A stretch of DNA of 64,000 nt from Massarina eburnea CBS 473.64 (lineage: Eukaryota; Ascomycota; Dothideomycetes; Pleosporales; Massarinaceae). Of the stretch, positions 52,594 to 63,046 are shown one piece after another. The first letter of the stretch is position 1; each line of letters starts with the position of its first letter. Where the stretch lies: contig MU006783.1 of assembly GCA_010093635.1 (NCBI GenBank), positions 1,112,310 to 1,176,309 on the forward strand, given 5' to 3'. The position numbers and the translations under genes were made by a program. The notes under the pieces were generated by a model that was given only the letters and a program-made list of their open reading frames with translations, did no database searches and was not told the DNA's origin.

Positions 52594-53637
52594 TCATCTG
52601 ATCCTTCGTACGAAACTAACTTCCTCGTCCTCCATCCACTGAAGTGTGGTCATAGCGAGGGCTTCTAACTTCTCAAAGAGAGCAAATTTCTCGCCCAAGT
52701 TCTTCTGAATAGACGCTAGTGCCTTTGCTGTTCAGACAAGGCTAACACTTACACTCCGACACTCGATGCAGAGCTGGCCCTTGAGTGATAAACTGTGGAT
52801 CAGCGGGAATACTTTCTAGAGATCTGTGATAGATTAGCATGTGATCTATTGAAAGATACTGAGACTAACATTTGATATCTGTCGGGGTCCAACCTTCTTT
52901 AAATAGCTCGAGGTGTCGCAATTTCTTCAGGTTGTCTGCAGTCTAGATCAGACGGTCAAGATCGACGTGTTCGTAGATGTCAGAGTATTCGCGGAGTATA
53001 GGGGTCTCGGTATTTAGACATGCCTCTATAAGGAGATTACATTCACCGAATGACTGGATACGCAAGCTCGTTACGCTGGAAAGCACGGGCGGAGATACGG
53101 GGAATTTCACATTCATCCCAGAGAAGTCTTCATCCGTGGATTTCATGTGTGTGATAGACAGTTTTTGAAGCCCTTCCATTGCAGCGAGAACGGTGGGAAG
53201 GACTAACATGAATAACGTGATGTCGAACTGTGATGACATTGAAAGTTCGCAGGTTCTGCCCGGGTCAGTAAGATAAAATTCAATATAGCTATATTGCATG
53301 TGATGGCAGCTCACCGAACAGCAGAGAGGATGGCTGAGTTGTGAATGATATCTTTAATCCCCTGGTTAAGCTGGCACATCGATGCATCACGTCGGAGAAC
53401 GTTCCGGAAGAGTTTCCAGATGCAGGCCGCACGCAATCGCTTGTTGACCAGGGACAGGTTGAGAGCGCTGGTATGGACGCGGAATCCCCAACAGTAGCGG
53501 TAGAAGATCGATACACGCCAATCAATATCGAAAACGAGCTCGACAATGATGGCAAGCACGTCACTGTTGAGTCCGTCCAGTAAGAGAGTCTGATCGGGAC
53601 GAGCCTCTAGGTAGACGGGTTTCGGCTTGGGCGGCAT
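52594..53637 (-). pseudogene. F-box/LRR-like gene with a nonsense codon
   Basis: From the ATG at 53637 the protein starts MPPKPKPVYLEARPDQTLLL, then a divergent F-box helix pair (LNSDVLAIIVELVFDIDWRV, ALNLSLVNKRLRAACIWKLF). A 58-bp intron (53313-53256, GTGAGC to GGCAG) joins NSAILSAVR to TCELSMSSQFDIT. The frame then meets TAG at 52945-52943. Beyond it the same frame stays gene-like for 25 codons (TADNLKKLRHLELFKEGWTP). A later segment (52684-52594) still encodes KNLGEKFALFEKLEALAMTT with LRR-like spacing. The stop is one transition away from CAG (Gln). The intermediate exon (about 52855-52740) does not join cleanly in any frame I tried. I conclude decay of a fungal F-box gene; a wholly unusual intron is the alternative. 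Confidence 0.6.
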
Positions 53638-55331
53638 CACAGCGTAATTCTAGACCAATTCTTGGACTGGCAGGCCATGGAAAGTGTGCTGTGCCGCTGG
53701 ATCTGTTGCTGCTGGAAGAGGTAAGTCGTCGGCCATTGTGTTAGTGTTGATGATCAAAGTCTAATGTATTATCATTGGCAGTTAGTTGCTTACCAAAAAG
53801 AAATCTACAGATACTAGAGAGCCCGAAGACTTTGCGACTTCGGGCAAAAGCACTAAAAGTGCGTGGTATAGGACTTTATACCCCGTGAACGAACTTTCAA
53901 ACTATGTACCGCGTAACTGTATCTAGAAAGGCTAGGAAATTAGATAGAACCTGGTATTCGGAGCCCAGGAACACTACACGGTGTTTCCACCAAATAGTAC
54001 TATTTCTTTAATCAGCTGCTGTTCCGATGATTTCCTAGAGATGTTAGTTATGCCAATTGTAGTCTACTCTACAGCGGTACGTCAAAGCAATCCACCGCCC
54101 CTGCACATTTTGCGTGAAGAAATGAAGCATCGGCGAGGGTGACGCTGATAGTATCTAGCACTCCAATACCAACATGGTCGAAAGAATGTATACAAATTGA
54201 TAGAGAACCCACTCTGAGACGCTATGGGCTTTACTGACTTTGTTCTTGAACCTCAGGCATTACGTTTCACCACCCACGAGCTCAAGAGACAAAACATTGA
54301 GACCCACGTGTTCCACGAAGCAGCACAAGGGTCCCCTCGCTCAGACAACGGTAGCGTAACTGTCTTACGACTACAAGTCGTTGCTAACGACCGATGTTCT
54401 TTCGCGGATCTACTTTTAAACCAAGCTCTTTTGCTAAACATACTACCCTCCACTCACGTCCTCGCCCCTCGCCTATTCCACTTCGAATCACCCATTAACA
54501 AAACTCGCCACGCTCCATGAAGCTTGAATATCTAATATATGCAGCACGTAATCTAGACTATTTTCTTCCTGCACGAACAAGTTCGCCAACCCCTCGAGAC
54601 CCCAATGCATACGTGTAGCGGCCCAACGCTTCCCATGCACACAGCTCCCCAGAATCGGAATTAAACTACATACACGTTATCGCATTATCGATTTTTGATT
54701 TTCTGCATGCCGCTAGAATGGAATGCCACTTTCGCAGAATCCAGACTCTGGCGACATGCTGTAAGTAAGACCTGCTGGATTGGATACCAAGGACATGGTG
54801 TCTTTAGTATTGCTGCGATGCAGGTCTCGACGTCTGGACGCATTGATGCGGCTACGGCGAGTAAGGGAGGTGGTATTGCAGATGAGGGGCAGGGGTTCTA
54901 TCTACATAAGCATGCACGCTGGGTTTGAAGGGAAGGGGTTTGGTTGGAGGATGTATGTACCAGCAACCTGGGTTATTAGAGGGGTTGCAGAGTGGAATGT
55001 TACCTTACCTTCGAGAGAAGATTGACACTGTTATGCTCAGATGGTGAGTGAAGCATCACTAGATCCATGGGAGGCGAAGAGTATTCTACCAATGTAGATA
55101 ATATTGATCTAATTTATTCGTGAGGCTCTTTGAGCACTTGTCTACATACATATCTTGTTTTTCGTGTTTGTACAACATGACATCGTTCCATCTATGAGAC
55201 CTCGTAACATGCCCGCATGGGGAGAAAAACGAAAGATGAAGAAAATAAGAAATCAGAGGCCGAACACCAACCTAGAATGTAAGACCGCTCTAACGATGCA
55301 AGTGAGTAGCAAGAAACGACTCATCCGTCTA
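53638..55331. other. 1.7-kb gene-free, partly AT-rich interval
   Basis: Between the F-box relic and the VOC-repeat gene. The sequence is less GC-rich than the housekeeping parts. Frames such as 54224-54520 (plus) have no recognisable family or codon pattern. It may be decayed gene or repeat sequence; I could not identify a source element. Confidence 0.45.
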
Positions 55332-57869
55332 TCAGTTTCCCTCAAAAGCCCTGATCTTCTGCCCCAGCGCATAACTCATCATACTCCTCTTGTTGCCCTG
55401 TTTCCTATGCTCCTCCTCTACACCGTCAACCATGCTCTGCGTAATTCCCCGGATGGGGATTTCCTTCCCTGCTGCTGCTTCTACAACCCCATTCCCGTAG
55501 GTCACATTGCCCTCATACTCGCTAGGCTGCGTGATACTGTCTTTCCTGTTGATAGTAGTGCTGACCGAAGACGGTGGTGGCCTGGAAGATGTCTTGGCGG
55601 CAGGCATGACAGTGGTAGCTTCTGAGTGCTCGGACACGATGGTGGGGAGGCGATGTCGCTCTGCGGACGAGCTGGGCGAGGAACTGTCGCGGCGATGCGA
55701 TCTCCTAGATGAGGACGAGTGGTGCGACTTGGAGGATTTGTGCTTGGACGAGGAGCTGTTCTTGCTGACGGAGGTGTCGGCGCTGGATCCGGATCCATGC
55801 TTGCTGCGGTGGCTGCGGTGGCGACGTCCTCCGATTTGCGATATACTGTCGTCCGGGGCAACAGTCTCGTTATCGAAGTCGTCGATCTCGTAATCACTCT
55901 GGTCGTCCTCTTTACTCGACCTTCTATCGCGATGAAGCATATTGTCGACGAAAGATGATGCCTTGGATGCGATAGAAGGTGACTTGGCTCGTGGAGGCGA
56001 TGGCGCTCTACTACTTCCCTGCTTCGAATGCGAGTGGCGTCTCGAACTGTGCTTGCTCCTTGATGCGACACTGCCGTCATCGTGGTTGTCGGCCACGAAG
56101 GAGGAGATCAGAGTGCTGGGAGCAGCGCTGTGGGCTCGGGACGCTGAACTCCGAGCCTTGTCGCCGTACTTGTCGCGACTATGCCTGTCACCATACGAAG
56201 ACTCGGGACTCGTCGTCGAGCGGTGAGAAGAGAATTGGCTCCGCGGTCCTGCCACCGAGGCTGCTGGCAGATACTCGATTGCTTTGGGTCGTTTGTACTC
56301 CGAGCTCGATCGTGAGCGGTATGACGACGCTTCACTTACGGAGGGGGCGACGGAAGCAGCGGGGAGGTACTCGACTCCTTGGTCGATTGCCCGCGAGCGG
56401 GCTGATGCCGTTGATGGAGCATTTGATGGGGCGTTTGATGGAGCTCGGTACTCGACCGCCTTTTGATTTCTTGATGGGGCATAGTCGCGTGATGCGTCGC
56501 TGCGAGATGCTTCGCTGTACTCGCTGCGAGCCTCCCTGTACTCGCTACGTGGTGCCTCACTGCGAGCCTCCCTGTACTCGCTGCGCGGAGCCTCACTACG
56601 TTGCGGCTCTCTACGCGACACCTCGGTGTATTCGCTGTACTCGCTGCGCGGTGGCTCTCTGTACTCGCTGCGGGGTGGCTCACTACGTTGCGGCTCTCTA
56701 CGCGACACCTCGCTGTACTCGCTGTACTCGCTACGCGGCGGCTCTCTGTACTCACTACGCGGCGGCTCTCTGCGCGATACCTCGGTGTACTCGCTGTATT
56801 CGCTGCGCGGCGGCTCTCTGTACTCGCTGCGGGGAGCCTCACTCCTGGATGGCGCCAAAGTGTAAGTCTCCGAATGGTAATTCGACGGGGCCGGCTCAAT
56901 CGCACGCACGGTACGCTGGGCGGAGGCGGCGGAATACTCCGATCCGGTATCGCTAAGAGAGCGGTGAAGTGGTTTTGGTGATATTTCGTAGACGGGTTGG
57001 GGTTGTGGGTCCATTTGCTGGGGCTGTTGATTGGTCCCCAGGAACTGCGGAGCAAATTGGGATACCATGTTTTTCGCCTGCTTCAACGCATTGAAGTCGG
57101 ACTCTTTCTGCGCGCTGTCTTGCTCGCTCTTGACCATGGCGTACACTACGGCTGCACCAGCGGCTGCTCCGATAAGCGTGCCGATGATTGTCTTTGCGCC
57201 GCTGTCACCCTTGTTCGGGGCTGCCTGGGCCTGGGCATGGCCTGCCTGGGGCACACCGGTGGGCTCGGATACGCTTCGCGCCATACTGGCAGCCTTGGAA
57301 GCTACCGTCATCAACGAGGGGCCAGGCGGTGCTTTCGACAAGGTGTGTGAAGAACGAACAGTTCTATCGTCCTGGTAGCTGTCGGTCACCGTCCGTTGCC
57401 ACGTGATGACTCTGCTGTGCTTGATAACGGTGCCGTCGTCTCTGAGGTCGGGTCCGTTTTTGAACACAACCTCGACGCTGTTGCCGTCAGGGTCCAGAAT
57501 GGCGGCGTTGAAGTGACCGTCCTCCTCGGTCCGGGAAGCAGGTGCACCATTGGGACGCGCTCCGGAGTTCAAGGCCGCTGTGTAGAAGTCTCGGACGGAC
57601 GTCCTGCTAGGGGCGGTGAATGCGATGTGTGCTGAGCCCGCTTTCACGCTGTCGTCGAGTTTAGCTCATGCACTCTTCAAGATCGATGATGGGGACCCTT
57701 ACCTAGATGTCTCTTGGCAGAGAAAGAAGTCGGCATCGTTGATACCAAGACCGATTTGGCTGCCTTGCTGTCCGACAAAGCGATAGCCGAGAGGCTGAAG
57801 GGCAGCCAGATAGAATGAACAGGAAGTGGGCAGGTGAGAAACAGTGACGCCAATGTGCGAAACCGTCAT
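55332..57869 (-). CDS. VOC (glyoxalase/dioxygenase-like) domain protein with membrane segment and repetitive charged tail
   Basis: Exons 57869-57703 and 57648-55332 join over a 54-bp intron (GTAAGG to GACAG) as QETSSVKAGSAHIAF, giving 827 residues. Residues 1-120 form one VOC module: MTVSHIGVTVSHLPTSCSFY, then AGSAHIAFTAPSRTSV and AILDPDGNSVEVVF. His5, His63 and Glu115 sit where metal ligands often lie. At about 209-228 is a glycine-zipper-like hydrophobic stretch (TIIGTLIGAAAGAAVVYAMV). From about 280 on, the chain is Ser/Arg/Glu/Tyr-rich, with a tandem repeat (PPRSEYREPPRSEYSEY) and then SR- and His/Ser-rich blocks. It ends MMSYALGQKIRAFEGN. VOC enzymes are usually 120-300 residues and soluble, so the tail is exceptional. 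I cannot assign a substrate. Confidence 0.8.
56490..56845 (-). repeat. Coding minisatellite encoding RSEYREPPRSEYSEY units
   Basis: Nested units of 18-27 bp (SEYREP, PPRSEY, SEYSEY) are arranged in higher-order blocks of about 75-100 bp that include T/SEVSRREP. The plus strand reads as repeated TACTCGCTGCG / GGCTCTCTG. All units are multiples of three, so the frame is kept. Confidence 0.85.
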
Positions 57870-59461
57870 CTTGCAAGATGGCGGTGAAGGCGGTGAACAA
57901 CGACAAAAGAGGGGACGTGGATGAATACAACGGATACAGTGAACGAAGAAGAGCAATGGATGGAGTGTCTGAGACCACAGCAACTTTCCCTAGTGGGAGG
58001 AAGTACAAGAGAAGGTGTCTGTAGTTTGCAGTCGAACTTTGGTACCACCTGAGGTTTATATCCCGCGCGGACTGGGTATGAGCGTTTCATTGCTGGATGA
58101 AATGAAATGGCAGGGCGCTCCATACCGTTGCGGGAAAGCCGCTCTAGTCTGCCCCACTGATCTTGTTGGCTGTCAAGGACGGCGATGTCAACTTGTACTC
58201 TCGTGCTGCCACATGTCCATCATATGCAGCTAACGTTGTAGTAGGCTGCAGAAGCGAGTAAAGCGGATTGGACATCCTTTCCGCCTATGACTAGGTCGGA
58301 TGACTTTCGACCACTGACTTACCTTGCTGCCACGCCTTTAACGCCTTTATGGAATCCTACCGCCTCACATCGCACATCAAACAGAAGGAAGCCATTCAGG
58401 TAGTCGAGGTTGGGGAGCATCAGCCGCAGCCCCGAGGCGCTTGCCGCCGGATTGCCACTTGTCGCCACACTGCACGAACTAGATATCGAAATTTGTACAC
58501 GCAACGACATCCACGCGCCAGAATGTGATCGAAGGAGACTGCTTAGAGTGGAGTAGACATGGCCGAAGGTAGCCTCAGCACACTAACGTAGGATGAGACG
58601 AGGGCGTTGCTTCTAGAGAGATCCTCCCGACTTCTAGTCGTGGGAGTCAGAACTTCTAGCCGTGGGAGTCAGGACTTCTAGCCAGGGCTTCTAGCCAGGA
58701 CTGGGTGGAGGTAGACGCCGGTGCGGAGATGGCCTAGCCTCCTGCTTTCTAGGTCTCCCGCCGCATGCGAAGCGCGCATCGCGCATCAAATCTCAGTGGA
58801 ACTGCCTTCTACAGGGCCCACGAATGTCTCCGTGGTCAGCGAGTGCTATTCGCTGCCCGTGGAGCCGGATCATTGCCATGTCCGAGTACTGGGGTGCTGG
58901 GGTGCTGGCACTATGTTGAATACGTGCAGTGTTAGCATCGCGGGCCATAGTTGGAATGGGTGCGACAGGTTTGATTCGCGTCAATGTGTGGCTGACGTCA
59001 ATCAGCCCACATTGTCAAGCCGCAGCTGCCTACAGTACTATCTGCGAGAAGGGGACCAGAAAAAGGTCCCCGGCAAAGAGAGGCGACAAGCTGGCTAGAC
59101 CAGCATGACGAGGCCTACCGTCTCTACATTCTCTTGGAGTGCTAAGCGCAGAGAGCGCAGCGACCGAGAAAAGAGCGACAGGAGACGCAGGGCAAGTTGA
59201 TTGCCCCACTAGACTCTTCACCGAAGAGTAATTTTTGGACGTTGAATCCGAGAGTTGTTTTGTTGTAAAAGAAAACTCAGACAGACGCTCAAAAACAAAA
59301 GCAGTGATACGCACAGGCTATCGATGTTGCGATCTAAGCCCATGCGTATCCCGCTGTCACACGCGCTCCTGTGCCCCGATCCTTTCATGTCAGGCCAATC
59401 GCCTTGGTAGCGAATGGCCAGAGGCGTGTCCGGCGAGGATAGGTTAGTTGGTCTGCCGCAG
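57870..59461. other. 1.6-kb intergenic interval
   Basis: Upstream of the VOC gene and downstream of EMG1. It contains the 22-bp repeat at 58629-58700. Open frames are short and unsupported. Confidence 0.5.
58629..58700. repeat. About 22-bp tandem repeat, 2.5-3 units
   Basis: GACTTCTAGTCGTGGGAGTC, then AACTTCTAGCCGTGGGAGTC, then shortened copies around CTTCTAGCCAGG. Unit lengths are 21-22 bp, with decay to the right. Confidence 0.8.
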
Positions 59462-60315
59462 TTAGAAAATGCCCCAAACGTCTTCAGCGGCATGGCAGAA
59501 TTTGCTGCATGCAACGCTGGCGCTGAGGTTGAATTGGCTAATGGCGATGGTGTCGTCCTTGATCTTGTCGGCGAAGTCGTCGTTCCCCTTGGCCATGGCT
59601 CCAATGAAGACGGCAATGCTCTCCTTTTTGTTCAGGCCCGATATGTAGTCGCTGACACGTACCACTTCCGAGTCAAAGCTGAGGGCGACTTTCCGGCAGT
59701 TGGGAGGGAGATGGTCGGTGATGGGGTTCTTGATGACCTGGATGAGCTTCTCATTGGACGTGGTCGACCTGATCTGGTGCCGGTGCAGGAGCTGCACCAT
59801 CAGACCAGCAAAGCGCTTGAAGGTGCGCGGTATCCTGACTGTCGGGCTGACCTCGATGAGCACGCCCTTGGAGGTCTGGATGTAGATCTGGAGTTTGCCG
59901 GCCTTGTTGATGGGCGAGTCCAGCAGCGTGAGCAGGCACTGGGCAGTCGGGTTAGCCGAGGAGCAGCACGTCGGGAGCACGTTGGGAGTATGGTGGGAGT
60001 TCGCGCACGCACCTGGTGTGTGATGTCCGGCCGCGCCTCACTGATATCGCGGCCCATCTTGCGCATGACGCCAATGTGATCGTCGCTGTTCAGCAGATTG
60101 TACTTGTCCTCTCGCGCACCAGGCCCACGGCCGGAGCCATGCGACGCCTTGTACGTCTCGAGCGTCGCGTTACATAGCACGACGATTAGGCGCTGCGTGT
60201 CTTTGTCGTTGCTGGCGATCGGGGCGTGCTGTTCGGCAACGAGCTTGGGGAGCGCAGGCGGGGGCAGGCTTTGGGTCCCTGTAGGAAAGGGCGGCGAGTT
60301 AGTGACGGTTGCCAT
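59462..60315 (-). CDS. EMG1: 18S rRNA pseudouridine N1-methyltransferase Emg1/Nep1
   Basis: Exons 60315-60013 and 59938-59462 flank a 74-bp intron (GTGCGT, CTAAC, CCCAG) and join as DITHQCLLTLLDSPINKAG, giving 259 residues (yeast 252). SPOUT-family features are LIVVLCNATLETYKASHG, KGVLIEVSPTVRIPRTFKRF, VIKNPITDHLPPNCRKVALS, SIAVFIGAMAKGNDDFADKI and ISQFNLSASVACSKFCHA. It methylates the hypermodified pseudouridine of 18S rRNA and is needed for small-subunit assembly. The first 35 residues are Pro-rich and poorly conserved. Just upstream of the ATG (from 60346) lies a remarkable run of G4 tracts. Confidence 0.95.
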
Positions 60316-61053
60316 GCCGCGGAGAGAGAGAGTGTGTGTGTAGGTGGGGGTGGGGAGGGGTGGGGAGGGGTCGTAGGGCGTTTTCGCTGCGCAGCAAGCG
60401 GTGAGTTCTCACTTATCCTCTTTTGCGGATTTCCGCGTTCGGGCCGCTCTGTTGGGCCTTCATGTTCCTGGACCTTGACACCCGCCATTATTGATGATCG
60501 ATTGCAAACGATTACGATTCCTTTTCCAGAATAATTGGCGGTACAGGGGGGGTGGGGAGGGGTGGTTGAATTCGTGGGTGCGGGGTCGCGTACTCTCTGC
60601 GTCTCGGTCGTGAAACTGTCGGGTTAGGTCGCCGTTGAACGTGGCAAATGGAGCGGAACAGCTTGGGGTCAGTATACCTGTCGAAGCACAGTGGAGAAAG
60701 GGGAGTCTTAACGGCGGTGAGAGAGTGCGAAGGATTTTCTATGCCAAGTCCGCAAAGCCGGGTTATGTCAGCAACGTCCATTCCCCTCCGACCAGCCCTT
60801 TCCTCTCCGACCACATGCCCAATCGCGCCGATTTCTGAATTGCCTAAGTATTCAACCTCATGATGGATGTCTAGACAACTGTAGATAGATGGTCCATTTC
60901 CGGCCGTCTGCTTGCTTTTCGGCTCCGTTCATTCGTCGGGTGCTTGTGATTCTGTACCACCTACCTATCAGTGCATTAGTAGCATGCAGTGTCGTTCTTG
61001 TGTCTTTCCCCTCTGCCATCTTACAAACCCCATATCTGATCTATTCTGATTCA
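60316..61053. promoter_or_regulatory. Divergent upstream region EMG1 / SDR with two G-tract arrays
   Basis: 738 bp. A (GA/GT)n tract (60321-60340) and two G-tract arrays (60346-60370 and 60546-60565) lie on the EMG1 side. The SDR-proximal part is C/T-rich. Confidence 0.55.
60346..60370 (+). repeat. Five consecutive G-tracts with 1-nt loops (G-quadruplex-forming)
   Basis: GGGGG-T-GGGG-A-GGGG-T-GGGG-A-GGGG. Tracts of four or five G and single-base loops meet the strictest quadruplex pattern. A related GGGGTGGGGAGGGGTGG copy lies at 60549-60565. The array starts 31 bp before the EMG1 ATG. Confidence 0.9.
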
Positions 61054-61964
61054 ATGGCTTCCCATCTTCCCCTTGCAGGCAAAGTTGCCATTGTGACCGG
61101 AGCGTCGCGGGGAATTGGGGCTGGACTGGTACAAGAACTGGCGCGACGAGGCGCAAAGGTACATCCGTACATTGTCAATCGTGGCACGCTCGAACACTTC
61201 TGGTGACGATGCTGATTCTCCATGGGGCTTCGATCAGGTCACCATGGTGTATACCTCGCCCAAAAGCGGCCCTGCCGCCGAAGACATTGCTTCTAGAATC
61301 TCTGCATTGAACAACGGAAGCCAGGCCATTGTGGTGCAGGCCGACCTAAGCACTGTCGAAGCCCCCGACAAGATTGTGTCAGCGACGACTGAAGCTTTTG
61401 GCGAGCATATTGACATTCTCGTCAACAATGCTGCCGTGCTCCTTCCTGGGTCTATCCTAGATGCCACGGCCAACGACTATGCCGCAACCTTCGACGTGAA
61501 CGTGAGGGGTCCCTTGTTGATGACAAAGGCCGTTGTGCCGCACCTTCGAGCGCCAGGCAGGATTATCAATATCTCTTCCATTGCTGCCCGCACGGGCTTC
61601 GATGGTCTCGCCGTGTATTCGGCATCCAAAGGCGCTTTGGAGAGCTTGACCAGAGGTCTTGCTGCCGAGCTAGGCGCCGCCGGACACACAGTGAATGCCG
61701 TCTCGTCGGGGCCCGTCAAGACAGACATGCTGGCCGACGTACCGGACAAACTTGTTCAAATCCAGCTGCAGAGGACGCCGGTGGAGTAAGTCACCCAATC
61801 GCCCCTTTGCTGCTCCGCAATGCGACGGCTGATTCCTGAGGTTTAGACACCGCCACGGCACGGTAGACGACATTGCGCAGGTAGTTGGCTGGCTTTCAGA
61901 CGAAAGCTCTCGTTGGATCTCGGGACAAACAATAGCCGCAGGCGGTGGCTATCAGATGCTCTAG
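61054..61964 (+). CDS. Short-chain dehydrogenase/reductase (classical SDR)
   Basis: Exons 61054-61158, 61238-61785 and 61847-61964, 256 residues. Introns are 79 and 61 bp; joins read RRGAKVTMVYTSPKS and RTPVEHRHGTVDD. The classical SDR plan is complete: cofactor loop VTGASRGIGAG near residue 13, LVNNAAVL, INISSIAARTGF (catalytic Ser), YSASKGALE (Tyr and Lys), and a C-terminal SDESSRWISGQTIAAGGGYQ. It resembles 3-oxoacyl-reductase-like or versicolorin-reductase-like fungal SDRs. The substrate is not predictable. I start at MASHLPLAGK because the upstream in-frame extension (from 60889) is a hydrophobic stretch with no family match, though it would look like a signal anchor. Confidence 0.9.
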
Positions 61965-63046
61965 CCTCTAGATAGGCTCTGGTGCCAGCTGTGTTTCCCC
62001 GATCGTTTCCAGATTCCCCGATTTCCAGATGTTTGATGGGAGCAGAGTACGTAGGGTGGAAAGAGAGGTGCCGGCGGAAATAGGGCAACGCGATTCAGTC
62101 CTTACCTTTGTGAATTGTTCTCAGTGGACGGTATTGTGCAGTGCGACATGACAGTGTTGCATCCGACTTCCGTCCAGTGCTGCTACCACCTACCACCTAG
62201 CTACGGTCAGGTCCCGGGGCTGTCAAATTACAAAGCCGTGTACCGAAGTCAGTACCGGCTTGGGCTTTCCATGGGCCTTCTACATCGTCACTCAGCGCCT
62301 CAGGCATCACGCGAAGATGAGGCTTGTGCGTGTGAAATGTGAACGGTCAGAGGTCGGTGGAGTTGACGTTCGAGGGCCAAGCCGTTGAAGCGCCAGGGAT
62401 GAAACGGCCTGCGACAATCCTCCGACACATTCTCGCCATTCGCCTCGCATCACTTGAGATGCCATGGCCCTTTCGGGTTTCACCCCTTCGCTGTGGCTAA
62501 TTGTTAGTCCCGATCGAGCCACTGGCCGTTGCTCATTCGCCCGTTGGCGCCGCACCTGGCCCTTGCGATACGCCTCCTCAGTCCGCGGCCCTGCTGATGT
62601 CGCAGCTGTCGCAGCTTTCGGCGTGCGATGGAGGAGATAATCGTTCGATGCTTGCTGCTGTTTGACCACTTGCGTAAAGCCTGACTTCCTATTTCCACGC
62701 GTCCTTGTCCCGTACCCACATGGCGCCGCACTGATATCCCGACCCCTCCCCTCGAGTCGCCTTCCTGTCGTGCATGTGCTTATAGTCTTTTGTTTGCCCT
62801 TTGCGATCCTACCTTGTTATGCCGGTGCCTCTTTAACCGGTCACGTATCTCTCAACCTTCTATTCTTTAGTGCGGGCACGTCTGCTAGTAAGTCTCCTTC
62901 ATCACTCCACCATGTCGCTCGTTCACGCGTGCTAACCGCCCTTCAGATTCTGCTCGTTCCTTAGCGTTTGTTGTATATTTTCGCCATTCAGCAGGCTCTG
63001 AAGACCGGCAACACCTAATACCGCGGTTCTACGTGACCAAATCGCC
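61965..63046. promoter_or_regulatory. Upstream region of the NoxB-like gene with a predicted 5'-UTR intron
   Basis: 1.08 kb without a gene. A good intron (62888-62946, 59 bp: GTAAGT, GCTAAC branch, CTTCAG) lies about 100 bp before the ATG and probably interrupts the leader. It contains an ATG that splicing would remove. CT-rich tracts (62740-62870) precede it. Confidence 0.5.

Noticed and set aside
54224..54520. 98-codon plus-strand frame in the 53.6-55.3 kb gap
   Set aside because: No family resemblance, isolated, and in AT-richer non-coding surroundings; a chance frame is more likely.
60889..61053. N-terminal membrane-anchor extension of the SDR
   Set aside because: The stretch is hydrophobic and in frame, but classical SDRs of this type start directly before the cofactor loop, and the ATG at 61054 fits that length. 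Kept only as an alternative.
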